Shown: positions 14,460 through 23,033, counted from the stretch's first letter. The stretch: 23,777 nt of DNA from JBHEKP01 sp041859375 (GCA_041859375.1 JBHEKP010000141.1:1-23777), one strand, 5' to 3'. Numbers and translations: made by a program. Notes: a model not told the origin generated them from the letters alone.

Positions 14460-16187
14460 TCAGACGACACCGCCCGCGGCCTGAACCCATCCGCGCACCG
14501 AATTCACAAGCCACACACGCTCCGCCCTGACGATTTCCCCCTTCGTGAGGATTCGTTCGCGTATCTCGCCCTTTTCCAGCAGGCTTTCACGCATCGTTCC
14601 CGCAAGAAGTCCGCACGAAACGGGCGGTGTCCACCGCACCCCGCCAATCTCCGCCACCACGTTCGCCGTCGACGCCTCCGTCACCTCCCCCCTCCTGTTC
14701 CACAGCAGCACCTCGCCGCAGTCGGGCCTTGACGCGAGGGCGCGGCGGTACGCCTCCCTGTGGGTGGTCTTGTGGTACAAAAACACATCCCCTTCCGCGT
14801 CAACAGGATCCGCCGCAAAGCCGAGACGCACGGGCGCGCCCCCCCCTGCGGGTTCGGATTCCACCCGGCAGGCGCCGTCCCGCGCGAGAAGCAGCCGCAC
14901 CTTCCATCCCCCCCCCCTCTCCGCCAGCACGACGGCCTCATCCAAAAGAAACCGTTTCACCTTTTCCGCGTCAAAGACAAACCCAAAATAATCCGCGCTT
15001 TCCGAAAGCCGGCGCAGGTGCCCGTCCAGGAGAAAATAACCGCCTTCCCACAGCAGCGACTCCAGCAGATCAAAGGGCGGGCGGTTCAGGTTAAGCACCG
15101 CGGCCTTCGCCATGCACTCCGCATGCTCCGCCTCCGTCCGCGAGTCCCAGGTAATCCCGGCCCCCACGGAATACAGCGCCGCACCCCGTTCGGAGTCAAG
15201 GGTTACCGTGCGGATGGCCACGTTGAATTCCGCCCTGCGCCCGGGCGACCACCATCCCGCCGCGCCGCAGTACACCCCCCTCGGGTGGGGCTCAAGCCCG
15301 TTGATAATCCGCATGGTCCGCACCTTCGGCGCGCCCGTCACCGAGCCGCAGGGAAACAACGCCCGGAAAATTTCCGGCACCGTGGCCGCGGTTTCCGCCG
15401 CGATGGTGGAGGTCATCTGCCAGACCGTCTCATACCGCTCCAGTTCGAACAGCCGTTCCACTCGCACTGTGCCGGTTTCGGCGACACGGCCCAGATCATT
15501 CCGGAGCAGGTCCACTATCATGAGGTTTTCGGCCCGGTCCTTTTCGCTTTCCGCAAGTTCCCGCGCGGCACGGCGGTCAGCCTCCGGCCACAGCCCCCTG
15601 GGCCGGGTCCCCTTCATGGGCCTCGTTTCGATACGGCGGCCGTCAAGGCGGAAAAACAATTCCGGCGACGCGGAAAGAATCTGGAAGGTACCCGCGTCAA
15701 TGAAGGCGCAGTGGTCCGCCCGCTGCGCCGCGCAAAGCCTCCTGAACCAGGCGCGGGCGCCCCCCTTGAAATCCGCGCGCAGGGGAAACGTCAGGTTGAC
15801 CTGATAGGTGTCGCCTGCGGCGATATACCCGCGGATGCGCGCCATGGCCGCCGCAAACTCCTCCCCGGAGACCAGCGTCTCCCAGCACGGCGGCGCGCCG
15901 GCGTCGTCCCCGCAATCCTGCAAATCGCCCGGCAGCGGCGCGTCATAGAGGCCGAACCAAAGCAGGGGCAGCGGCCCCGGCGGGTGCGCCGCAAAGGCCG
16001 GATCAAAGGCCGGTGCGGCCTCATAGGCCAGGAATCCCGCAGCATGCAACCCGGTATCGACCCCCCGCCCCACCCTGCGCAACGCCTCCGCCACCCCGTC
16101 CACCGCGCGCACGCAGACGACATCAACGGGGTTGCTGAAGGAAAGGAGCCCCTTCCGGGAAACAAACTGGACGTCACCGAAAGCCAT
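14460..16187 (-). CDS. pabB: Fused aminodeoxychorismate synthase component I / aminodeoxychorismate lyase
   Basis: This 575-residue fusion makes 4-aminobenzoate for folate from chorismate and ammonia. I start at the ATG at 16187, with AGGA eight bases upstream; the open frame to 17192 overlaps the opposite gene and is not real. Residues about 100-365 are the chorismate-binding domain: PMKGTRPRG at 190-198 has the Lys (K192) diagnostic of PabB rather than anthranilate synthase, followed by RAENLMIVDLLRNDLGRV and PCGSVTGAPKVRTM. Residues about 370-575 are the PLP-dependent lyase PabC: HKTTHREAY with the PLP Lys (K473), NRRGEVTEASTANVV, and PPVSCGLLAGTMRESLL. No glutaminase (pabA) gene is in the window, so it must come from elsewhere. 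It is divergent from the membrane/TPR gene at 16305. Confidence 0.93.
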   Translation of the reverse strand: MAFGDVQFVSRKGLLSFSNPVDVVCVRAVDGVAEALRRVGRGVDTGLHAAGFLAYEAAPAFDPAFAAHPPGPLPLLWFGLYDAPLPGDLQDCGDDAGAPPCWETLVSGEEFAAAMARIRGYIAAGDTYQVNLTFPLRADFKGGARAWFRRLCAAQRADHCAFIDAGTFQILSASPELFFRLDGRRIETRPMKGTRPRGLWPEADRRAARELAESEKDRAENLMIVDLLRNDLGRVAETGTVRVERLFELERYETVWQMTSTIAAETAATVPEIFRALFPCGSVTGAPKVRTMRIINGLEPHPRGVYCGAAGWWSPGRRAEFNVAIRTVTLDSERGAALYSVGAGITWDSRTEAEHAECMAKAAVLNLNRPPFDLLESLLWEGGYFLLDGHLRRLSESADYFGFVFDAEKVKRFLLDEAVVLAERGGGWKVRLLLARDGACRVESEPAGGGAPVRLGFAADPVDAEGDVFLYHKTTHREAYRRALASRPDCGEVLLWNRRGEVTEASTANVVAEIGGVRWTPPVSCGLLAGTMRESLLEKGEIRERILTKGEIVRAERVWLVNSVRGWVQAAGGVV

Positions 16188-16304
16188 GCGGTGGATCCTA
16201 CAATTGAAACGGGGGATGAATCCAGAGTCGAACCGGACCAAAGGGAGGCTGGACGGGCGCACGATGGTGTACACTGTGACCCGAACCCGAACCGGAAACA
16301 CCGC

Positions 16305-17114
16305 ATGAGTTTTGTCGTTGACATGATAATCCGCGCCTACCATCTGGCGGTGCTGATCAACCTGCCCGTGTTTCTCGTTTTCGGGGTCTATTCCCTGCAC
16401 CGCCGGTTCAAAAGGGAGCAGGAGTGGCACACCCCCGTCCAGGCGTTGGTGCTTGCCTTTGCCGTCTGCTGCTGCGCCCTGGAGATTGTCTCTCTCCGGT
16501 ATGTGCTCCGGGAGGGAACAGTGTATTTTGTTTTCTCCAGCCTGGGAATGTTGATGGCCACCGCGGCGCTCTACGGTCATCTGGCCGTTTCGCTGGCGGC
16601 GCGCCTGCTGACGGAACTTGTCACCCCGGGCGGGGATTCGGGCGCGGACCTGCCGCGCATGGGTCCGGCGGAGGCCCATGAGCGCATGGGACGCCATGAC
16701 CTCGCGCTCAATGAATACCTGATGCTGGCAAAAATTTACCCGGACCGGCCGCAGATACTGTTGCGTGTGGCGGAAAACCTTGCCAAAACAGGGCGGGCCG
16801 GAGAGGCTTTGGCGTGGTACCAGCGCGCGTTGCCGAAGCTCACCAATCCGGCGGCCCAATTTTCCGTGGTGCGCCGCCTTTGGGAAATTCACGCCTCTTT
16901 CTTGGACCAGCCCGAAGCGGCACGGCGGGTGGTGGAGAAGTTTTGCGCCCGATTTCCCCAGAGCCGGGAGGCACGCGATGCGGAGCGGTTGCTGGAAAAC
17001 ATCCCCAGACCGGAACACCCACCGGCTAAAGTGGAGAAAGAGGAACTCGTCCTGGAGCGGCTGGAAGATCACCCTCTCAACGAATCCGGCGAAGAGGGCA
17101 AAAAACCGGAATAG
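16305..17114 (+). CDS. Membrane protein with TPR-like cytoplasmic domain
   Basis: The product is 269 residues. The ATG at 16305 gives an N-terminal membrane helix at once, with a weak CGGA eight bases upstream; the long open frame before it runs antisense through pabBC and is spurious. Three hydrophobic helices lie at about residues 5-28, 44-66 and 71-98. The rest is helical: GPAEAHERMGRHDLALNEYLMLAKIYPDRP and AENLAKTGRAGEALAWYQRALPKL read as TPR units, followed by WEIHASFLDQPEAARRVVEKFCARFPQS. The tail is acidic. TPR proteins act as assembly or docking platforms, here at the inner membrane; the partner is unknown. A weak TACACT -10-like box lies at 16270-16275. Confidence 0.78.
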   Translation: MSFVVDMIIRAYHLAVLINLPVFLVFGVYSLHRRFKREQEWHTPVQALVLAFAVCCCALEIVSLRYVLREGTVYFVFSSLGMLMATAALYGHLAVSLAARLLTELVTPGGDSGADLPRMGPAEAHERMGRHDLALNEYLMLAKIYPDRPQILLRVAENLAKTGRAGEALAWYQRALPKLTNPAAQFSVVRRLWEIHASFLDQPEAARRVVEKFCARFPQSREARDAERLLENIPRPEHPPAKVEKEELVLERLEDHPLNESGEEGKKPE

Positions 17115-17236
17115 CCCAAACCTGGCAACTGGAACTACCAGCCCCCATGTTTCGTTTCCTCCCCCTGAAACACCTCCCTGAAAATCATGCAAATTCCCAT
17201 ATGGGGAAAAATATCATTAATTTGTTTGCGTTTCAT

Positions 17237-17266
17237 TTGCCAGAAATTGGACTTACCGGGTAAAAT
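17237..17266 (+). promoter_or_regulatory. Sigma-70 promoter of the response-regulator gene
   Basis: TTGCCA (17237-17242, five of six) and TAAAAT (17261-17266, five of six) are separated by 18 bases. Transcription would start near 17273, leaving a leader of about 68 bases before the GTG at 17341. The rest of the gap (17115-17236) shows nothing I can name. Confidence 0.55.
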
Positions 17267-17340
17267 GAATGTGAAATCTGTGAACAACGGGTGAAACAAG
17301 TTCATGGCAGCTTCAATCAACCTTTCCAAGAGGTGTTTTC

Positions 17341-18273
17341 GTGGATAACTACCGGGTTCTTGTGGTGGATGACTGCATCGATGAAGCCACGGTGCTGTGT
17401 GATGGGCTGGAACTGAACGGGTACAGGGCGGAGGCTGTTTATACGGGCCTTTCGGCGCTGGAACGGTGCCGCGCGGGCGGCGTCCAACTGGTTTTGCTTG
17501 ACGTGGGCCTGCCCGATGTCGAGGGCTACGAGGTGTGCCGGCGTTTGAAGGACGACCCTGAAACGGCGGATATTCCCGTAATCTTTGTGACGGCCAGAGG
17601 CTCAAGCGAGGACGTGAGCCTGGGCTACAATCTTGGCGCGGTGGGTTACATTGTGAAACCCTACAACCTGCCAATCGTGATGGTGCATGTGGATCATGCG
17701 ATGCGGACGCGCCCCGAACAGGACGGAGAGACGGCTCCGGCCCTCTCCATGCTTGGGGATCCCACCTTCACAGACCCCCTCACCGGCCTGCGCAACCGGC
17801 GCTACCTGCTGGAGCGGCTTCAGGAGGAGACGGAAAAATCCCGGCGCTACGGTTACCCAATATGCCTGCTGCTGGTGGATGTGGAGGAGATCACCCCCAT
17901 CGAGGCGCCGCTGGACGGCTTCTTCATCGACGATTTGCTCTGCGAGATCGCGATGGCCATGCGGAACAATTCGCGCAACTTTGACATCATCGCCCGGTAT
18001 GAGGGGAACACATTCGCCGCGCTGCTCCCGCACACCACCAAAGGCGACGGCATGTCCTACGCGCGCAAGATAGCCGGGGAGGTCAGGGCGGCGACGCTGC
18101 ATGATCCCTGCTGCCCCATGCTGGCCCAGCTTTCCTTCGGCATCGCCGCCCACACCATCGAGGAGCCCGCCCGGGACGCCGACCATGTGCTCACAACGGC
18201 AATGCGGGATCTCCTCCGATCAAAGAGTTCAACCGTCGCCTCGGAGCCCGGCAAAGAGTTTGGCATGTCGTGA
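17341..18273 (+). CDS. Response regulator with degenerate GGDEF output domain
   Basis: The product is 310 residues. A GTG start at 17341 is supported by AGAGGTG six bases upstream and by the immediate receiver-domain N-terminus. The receiver domain (residues 3-120) is complete: D10/D11, phospho-acceptor D54 in LLDVGLPD, T84 and K106 in VKPYN. The output domain (140-295) begins with the GGDEF-family DPLTGLRNRRYL, but the signature itself is EGNTF (221-225) instead of GGDEF, the usual metal-binding DxDxFKxxND block is replaced by DVEEITPIEAPLDGFF, and there is no RxxD inhibitory site. It is thus very unlikely to synthesise cyclic-di-GMP and may act by protein contacts. No histidine kinase gene is adjacent. 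It ends convergent with purD. Confidence 0.88.
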   Translation: MDNYRVLVVDDCIDEATVLCDGLELNGYRAEAVYTGLSALERCRAGGVQLVLLDVGLPDVEGYEVCRRLKDDPETADIPVIFVTARGSSEDVSLGYNLGAVGYIVKPYNLPIVMVHVDHAMRTRPEQDGETAPALSMLGDPTFTDPLTGLRNRRYLLERLQEETEKSRRYGYPICLLLVDVEEITPIEAPLDGFFIDDLLCEIAMAMRNNSRNFDIIARYEGNTFAALLPHTTKGDGMSYARKIAGEVRAATLHDPCCPMLAQLSFGIAAHTIEEPARDADHVLTTAMRDLLRSKSSTVASEPGKEFGMS

Positions 18274-18297
18274 GCGCCCCGGCCCCTTCGGGCGCTC
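18272..18297. terminator. Bidirectional terminator-like hairpin between convergent genes
   Basis: GAGCGCCC (18272-18279) and GGGCGCTC (18290-18297) form a perfect 8-bp GC-rich stem with a ten-base loop. It overlaps the stop of the response regulator and abuts the stop of purD at 18298, filling the whole gap. There is no T-run on either strand, so it may only assist termination. Confidence 0.5.
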
Positions 18298-19584
18298 TCA
18301 CAGGTGGAGACGGTGCAGGGCCTTGTGGCCGATATCCCGCCTGAAATGCGCGTCCTCAAAATTGATTTTGGCCACCGCCTCATAGGCCCTGGTGATGGTT
18401 TCCGGGAGGGTGGGCATTGAGGCCGTGACATTCAGCACACGCCCGCCCGCAGTCAGCAAGCGCCCCCCGTCCGCCGCCGTGCCCGCATGGAACACCGCAA
18501 CCCCCTCCAGCTTTTCCGCGTCCGCGATGCCCGTGACGGTTTTTCCCTTTTCATAGGCGCGGGGATACCCCCCGCTCGCCATGACCACGGTGACGCAGGG
18601 GTTTTCCGAGTATTCGATGCGCTGTTTTGCAAGGGTTCCCTCGCAGCAGGCCAGCAGCACGGGCACAAGGTCAGTGGTCATGCGCGGCAGCACCACCTGG
18701 GTTTCCGGGTCACCGAAGCGCACGTTAAACTCGACCACGCGGGGGCCCTTCGCGTCAATCATCAGCCCGGCGTAGAGGATGCCCCGGTAGGGGCTGCCCT
18801 CGGCGGCCATGCCGCGCACGCAGGGCAGGAGCACCTCATCGTAAATCCGTGCCTCCAGCGCCTTTGTGACCACGGGGGCGGGGGAGTACGCGCCCATGCC
18901 GCCCGTGTTGGGCCCCTTGTCACCGTCCAGGGCGGCCTTGTGATCCTGGCTGCTTGCAAGGGGCACAACGTCCGTCCCGTCGCAGAAGGCGAGAATGGAC
19001 GCCTCCTCCCCGGCCATGAATTCCTCCACCACGACACGCCTGCCCGCGTCGCCGAACGCATTGCCGATCATGGCCTCGTCCACCGCGGCCAGGGCCGTCT
19101 CCAGATCATGCGCCACGGTCACGCCCTTGCCGGCCGCAAGACCGTCCGCCTTGATCACCACCGGCGCCCCCACGGAGCAAATATAGTCCCTTGCGGCCTC
19201 CGGCGAGTCAAAAGAGGCGTGCGCGGCGGTTGGGATGCCGTGGCGAATCATGAAATCCTTGGCGAAGGTTTTGCTGCCCTCCAGCCGCGCGGCCGCGGCG
19301 GAGGGGCCGAAGGCGCGGTCACCGCCCTGCTCCAGATAGTCCACAAGCCCCCGTGTCAGCGGGTCCTCGGGCCCCACCACGGTGAGATCAATCTCCTTCT
19401 CCTCCACAAACGCCTTGATTGCGGAAAAATCGTTGACCCCGATGTCCACGCAGGCGCCCTTGCCCAGGGCGGCAATGCCGGGATTGCCCGGCGCGCCGTA
19501 GACACGGCTGACAAGCGGGCTCTGCGCTATTTTCCAGGCGAGGGCATGCTCGCGCCCGCCGCTTCCAATCACAAGAATTTTCAT
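18298..19584 (-). CDS. purD: Phosphoribosylamine-glycine ligase (GAR synthetase)
   Basis: PurD catalyses the second step of purine synthesis, joining glycine to phosphoribosylamine with ATP. The 428-residue length is standard. It starts MKILVIGSGGREHALAWKIAQS, the family's N-terminal signature, with GGGTGGGA upstream. The ATP-grasp core shows APVVIKADGLAAGKGVTVA, VVVEEFMAGEEASILAFCDG, DHKAALDGDKGPNTGGMGAYSPAP and EFNVRFGDPETQVVLPRM. The C-terminal lobe has TVVMASGGYPRAYEKG. It lies 57 bp downstream of the IMP cyclohydrolase gene in the same direction, so the two form a purine operon. Confidence 0.97.
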   Translation of the reverse strand: MKILVIGSGGREHALAWKIAQSPLVSRVYGAPGNPGIAALGKGACVDIGVNDFSAIKAFVEEKEIDLTVVGPEDPLTRGLVDYLEQGGDRAFGPSAAAARLEGSKTFAKDFMIRHGIPTAAHASFDSPEAARDYICSVGAPVVIKADGLAAGKGVTVAHDLETALAAVDEAMIGNAFGDAGRRVVVEEFMAGEEASILAFCDGTDVVPLASSQDHKAALDGDKGPNTGGMGAYSPAPVVTKALEARIYDEVLLPCVRGMAAEGSPYRGILYAGLMIDAKGPRVVEFNVRFGDPETQVVLPRMTTDLVPVLLACCEGTLAKQRIEYSENPCVTVVMASGGYPRAYEKGKTVTGIADAEKLEGVAVFHAGTAADGGRLLTAGGRVLNVTASMPTLPETITRAYEAVAKINFEDAHFRRDIGHKALHRLHL

Positions 19585-19641
19585 TGCGGTCCCACCCTGG
19601 GTTGAATGTGAGGTAATCGCCGCCGCCCGGACTCCGGAATG

Positions 19642-20250
19642 TCAATGCTCGCCGGAGGGGGCCACGCTTTTCAGGTAATCCGCCACCGCCGCGTCGTATC
19701 CGGCGGTGCAGGCAAAGGCCTCCTGGGCGAGGCGGAAACGGGTGGCGAAGGAAACGCCCCCGTCATGGGCGCGAAGCTCGTGCATCACGCCCGGGTAATG
19801 GCGGGGGTCCACCACCGCGGTCACATAACGGTGGTTTTTCGCCGCGGAGCGCAGCATGGCCACGCCGCCGATGTCAATCTGCTCCAGCACCACGTCGGGC
19901 GCGCCGCCGTTGCGCGCGATAATGTCGGAGATTGGCTGGAGGTTGACCACCACCATGTCGATCCACTTCAGCTCGTATGCCTGCATCTGCTCGACGTGCA
20001 GCTTGCTGTCGCGCACGCCCAGCAGTCCGGCGTGGACGCGCGGATGGAGCGACTTGACCCGGCCGTTCATCATCTCGGGCACGCCGGTGAAATCGGCGAT
20101 GCTCACGGCGCGGATGCCCGCGCCCCGCAGCACCGACAGTGTTCCCGAGGTGCTGATGATTTCCACCCCCAGCTCCTCCAGCAGTCCGGCCAGTTCGACC
20201 AGCCCCGTTTTGTCATGGCAACTGAGAACGGCCCGCTCAATCTTAGGCAT
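19642..20250 (-). CDS. purH: Stand-alone IMP cyclohydrolase (PurH N-terminal domain only)
   Basis: This 202-residue protein corresponds to only the first domain of the usual ~520-residue bifunctional PurH; the AICAR transformylase half is absent and the gene ends cleanly before purD. It closes the ring of FAICAR to give IMP, the last step of the pathway. The start at 20250 follows AGGAG eight bases upstream; the longer frame to 20376 is not supported. Motifs are SCHDKTGLVELAGLLEELG, STSGT, GRVKSLHPRVHAGLL, DMVVVNLQP and EQIDIGGVAMLRSAAKNH, all conserved in the cyclohydrolase active site. A separate transformylase (PurH C-terminal half or a PurP-like enzyme) must be encoded elsewhere. It is transcribed together with purD. 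Confidence 0.92.
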   Translation of the reverse strand: MPKIERAVLSCHDKTGLVELAGLLEELGVEIISTSGTLSVLRGAGIRAVSIADFTGVPEMMNGRVKSLHPRVHAGLLGVRDSKLHVEQMQAYELKWIDMVVVNLQPISDIIARNGGAPDVVLEQIDIGGVAMLRSAAKNHRYVTAVVDPRHYPGVMHELRAHDGGVSFATRFRLAQEAFACTAGYDAAVADYLKSVAPSGEH

Positions 20251-20356
20251 CGGAAATTCTCCTGGTCCCTTAACGCGGCACACACGGTTTCCCGCGGCAG
20301 GCGGGTGAAAATGATACGCAATCAGCCGGGGCAATGTCGAACATTTTGCGGCGCGC

Positions 20357-21820
20357 CTATTTAAGCGCCGCGGCAATCCGCTCCACCGCCGTCTCCAGCA
20401 CCGCCAGCCGCGCGTGGCGCTTGTCGTTGCCCGCCACGATGGTCCAGGGCGCGCGCGCCGTGCTTGTCTGCTCGATCATGGCGGACACGGCGCCCCAGTA
20501 CTCGTCCCATTTTTCCCGGTTGCGCCAGTCCTCCTCCGTGATTTTCCACTGTTTTTCGGGCGTGTTTCGGCGCGCCTCAAAACGGCGCAGCTGCTCCTCC
20601 CTGGAAATGTTGAGCCAAAACTTGATGATCACCGTGCCGTAATCGGCCAGTTCCGCCTCAAACTCGTTGATCTCGCGGTAGGCCCGGAGCCACTCCTCCG
20701 GCTTTGCGAAACCCTCCACCCGCTCCACCAGCACACGCCCGTACCAGGTGCGGTCAAACACGGTAAAATGCCCGGCCTTTGGCAGGGCGCGCCAGAAACG
20801 CCACAAATGGTGGCGGGCCTTTTCCGCGCCCTGCGGCGCGGCCACGGGAATCACCTCGTAGCCCCTCGGATCCAGTTCCCGGGTGAGGCGGCGGATTGCG
20901 CCGCCCTTGCCCGCCGCGTCCCACCCCTCGAAGGCGGCCACAACCGGAATGCGCTCGCGGTAGCACAGGTGCTGGAGGCGGCGCAGCTCCTTTTGCAGTT
21001 TCGGCAGCCTGCGGGCGTATTCGTCCTCTTCCGCGACAATCTCCGCGCAGGCATGATCCAGGGGGCTGCTCCGGCGCGGCGGCAGCGGCGGCGCGGAAAC
21101 CCGCGGCGGCGGCGCCTTTTCCAGCGCGTACTCAAAGGCCGCCGCCAGTGTTTCCGCCACCCTCACGCAGCGGAGCCGCTCGTCCGTGGCGGGCACAAGC
21201 GTCCAGGGCGCGTGGGGCGTGGAGGTTTCCCGCAGCATGTCCTCCGCGAGTGCGAGGTATTTCCCATACTGTTTGTGGCGCTTCTTTTCCGCGGGCCCCA
21301 CCTTCCAGGCGAACGCGGGATCCTTTTGCAGCGCCTTGAAGCGCTTTGCCTGGGTGTCACGGTCGATGTGGAGAAAGAATTTAACCAGCACCACGCCGTC
21401 ATCGGCAAGCTGGCGCTCAAACACCCGGATGCGTTCATAGGCCTGCGCCAAGCCGCCGGCGTCCTCCCCCTCGCCGGGCTCGTTCCAAACCTGCCGGTAC
21501 CAGCTGTGGTTGTAAACGGCAATCGCCCCGCGCGCGGGCGTCAGGCTCCAGAAGCGCCACATGGGCGGATACATTTGCTCAATGACGGCGGCGGGGGCCA
21601 CGTTGTGCACCTTGAAGCCCCGTGGATCCAGGGGCTGCACCAGACGGCCGATGGTGCCGCCCTTGCCGGCCGCGTCCCATCCCTCAAACACCACCATCAC
21701 CGCGACGCCCGCCTCCCTCAGGCGGCGCTGTAAACCGCCGAGACGGAGGTCAAGCGCCTCCTGTTCCGCGGCGTATTCCTTCCTGCCCAGGGATTCCGAC
21801 AGGGGGACCATTTCCAGCAT
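20357..21820 (-). CDS. Two-domain polyphosphate kinase 2 (polyphosphate:AMP phosphotransferase type)
   Basis: PPK2 enzymes move phosphate from polyphosphate to nucleotides; two-domain members typically phosphorylate AMP to ADP. The ATG at 21820 is chosen for GGAGGG seven bases upstream; the frame could extend to 21835 or a TTG at 21844. The 487 residues form two homologous halves. Each has the Walker A motif FEGWDAAGKGG (45-55 and 297-307) followed by a LDPRG motif. The second half has the catalytic DRTWYGRV (356-363), while the first has NHSWYRQV (104-111), with Asp and Arg replaced. The C-terminal half is thus probably the active one, as known for some tandem PPK2 proteins. A GC-rich inverted repeat (20348-20354 with 20365-20371) straddles the stop. 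Confidence 0.92.
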   Translation of the reverse strand: MLEMVPLSESLGRKEYAAEQEALDLRLGGLQRRLREAGVAVMVVFEGWDAAGKGGTIGRLVQPLDPRGFKVHNVAPAAVIEQMYPPMWRFWSLTPARGAIAVYNHSWYRQVWNEPGEGEDAGGLAQAYERIRVFERQLADDGVVLVKFFLHIDRDTQAKRFKALQKDPAFAWKVGPAEKKRHKQYGKYLALAEDMLRETSTPHAPWTLVPATDERLRCVRVAETLAAAFEYALEKAPPPRVSAPPLPPRRSSPLDHACAEIVAEEDEYARRLPKLQKELRRLQHLCYRERIPVVAAFEGWDAAGKGGAIRRLTRELDPRGYEVIPVAAPQGAEKARHHLWRFWRALPKAGHFTVFDRTWYGRVLVERVEGFAKPEEWLRAYREINEFEAELADYGTVIIKFWLNISREEQLRRFEARRNTPEKQWKITEEDWRNREKWDEYWGAVSAMIEQTSTARAPWTIVAGNDKRHARLAVLETAVERIAAALK

Positions 21821-21962
21821 GCGCTTGCCCTCCATGAACGCCAACGGTTATGCTTTACACACGGGCGGTGCGCCGTGCCGCGCATCCCGCAGCGTTCCCT
21901 CAACTTTATCATATTTAACATCCGGAACACCCCTCAGGGGGCCGGGTTGAAAGGCGGTTGAC

Positions 21963-23021
21963 ATGCGTGTGGGCATCATCGGATTTGCGCGTTCGGGCAA
22001 GACCACCGTGTTTAACGCCCTCACGGGCGCGCAGGCGGCCGTGGGCGCTTATGGAAGCCGGGACGCGAACGTGGCGGTAATCAAAGTGCCCGACGAGCGG
22101 GTGGACCGGCTGTCGGAAATCCACAAGCCCAAAAAGCGCACCTACGCCGAAATCGAATTTGTGGACATCGCGCCAAACGAGTCGGGCGGCGAGGAAAAGG
22201 TGCTGGATGCCAACGCGCTGACGGTGCTGAAAAACGTGGACGCCCTGGTGCATGTGGTCCGTTCGTTTGCCAGCGCGTCGGTCACCCATCCAATGGGGTC
22301 AGTGAACGCGGCGCGGGACGTGCGCTCCCTGGAGGAGGAACTCCAGCTTATTGACCTGATTATCATTGAAAGGCGCGTGGAACGCCTGGAAAAAGAGCAC
22401 CGGAAGGACCGCGAATACGAACTGCTGGTGCGCTGCAAAAACCACCTCGAATCCGGCGGCGCGCTGCGCACCCTGGAAATGGACGCCAATGAGCAGGTGC
22501 TCATCCGGAACTACACGTTTCTCTCGCAAAAACCGATGATGCTGCTGGGCAACTACGGCGAGGAGGGCATTGGACGGGAGAATCCCTCCGGAATCGACGC
22601 GCTGGCGGCGGAAACCGGGCTCACCCACATCGAATTGTGCGGGGCCATGGAGATGGAGGTGACCCGGCTGGCGGAAGAGGACCGGGCCGCCTTCCGCGAG
22701 GAACTGGGACTTGGCGAGGAGTCCCGGACCCGCTTCATACAGAGCGCCTACGGCATGCTGGGCCTCATGAGTTTTCTCACGGCGGGCGAGCCGGAGGTGC
22801 GCGCATGGACCATCCGCAAGGGCACCAGGGCGGTTGATGCGGCGGGGGTGATTCATTCCGACATTGCCCGGGGATTCATCCGCGCGGAAACCGTGGCCTA
22901 TGCCGATTTCATGGAGGCCGGCTCCATGGCCAAGGCCAAGGAAAAAGGCAAGGTCCGGCTGGAGGGCAAGGAGTATATCGTTCAGGACGGCGACATCCTG
23001 TTGTTCCGATTCAACGTCTAA
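21963..23021 (+). CDS. Divergent YchF-like P-loop NTPase with TGS-type C-terminal domain
   Basis: The 352-residue product aligns with YchF/OLA1 (about 363) along its whole length. The ATG at 21963 follows AAGGCGG. The C-terminal domain is well conserved: FLTAGEPEVRAWTIRKGTRAVDAAGVIHSDIARGFIRAETV and EGKEYIVQDGDILLFRFNV. The nucleotide-specificity motif is NYGE (YchF NxxE), suggesting ATP. The G1 loop is GFARSGKTT instead of GLPNVGKST, and the switch II motif DIAG is DIAP, followed by a stretch lacking the usual GxGxGN block. YchF proteins associate with ribosomes and stress responses. This looks like a specialised paralogue, and a canonical ychF probably exists elsewhere. It is divergent from ppk2. 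Confidence 0.88.
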   Translation: MRVGIIGFARSGKTTVFNALTGAQAAVGAYGSRDANVAVIKVPDERVDRLSEIHKPKKRTYAEIEFVDIAPNESGGEEKVLDANALTVLKNVDALVHVVRSFASASVTHPMGSVNAARDVRSLEEELQLIDLIIIERRVERLEKEHRKDREYELLVRCKNHLESGGALRTLEMDANEQVLIRNYTFLSQKPMMLLGNYGEEGIGRENPSGIDALAAETGLTHIELCGAMEMEVTRLAEEDRAAFREELGLGEESRTRFIQSAYGMLGLMSFLTAGEPEVRAWTIRKGTRAVDAAGVIHSDIARGFIRAETVAYADFMEAGSMAKAKEKGKVRLEGKEYIVQDGDILLFRFNV

Positions 23022-23033
23022 GCTCGCCCCATA

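Noticed and set aside
14760..17114. A 784-codon plus-strand frame ending in the membrane/TPR protein
   Set aside because: The first 515 codons are antisense to pabBC with the low-complexity Arg/Pro/Gly composition of GC-rich shadow frames; the gene starts at 16305.
14460..17192. A 910-codon minus-strand frame covering pabBC and the opposite membrane/TPR gene
   Set aside because: Only the part downstream of 16187 has family similarity and a ribosome site; the N-terminal extension is antisense to a convincing gene.
18487..19605. A 372-codon plus-strand frame opposite purD
   Set aside because: It is a shadow of purD; the product shows His/Gly-rich shadow composition and no ribosome site.
20348..20371. 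GC-rich inverted repeat at the ppk2 stop considered as its terminator
   Set aside because: The stem includes the last coding bases and no T-run follows on the minus strand, so it is weak evidence.
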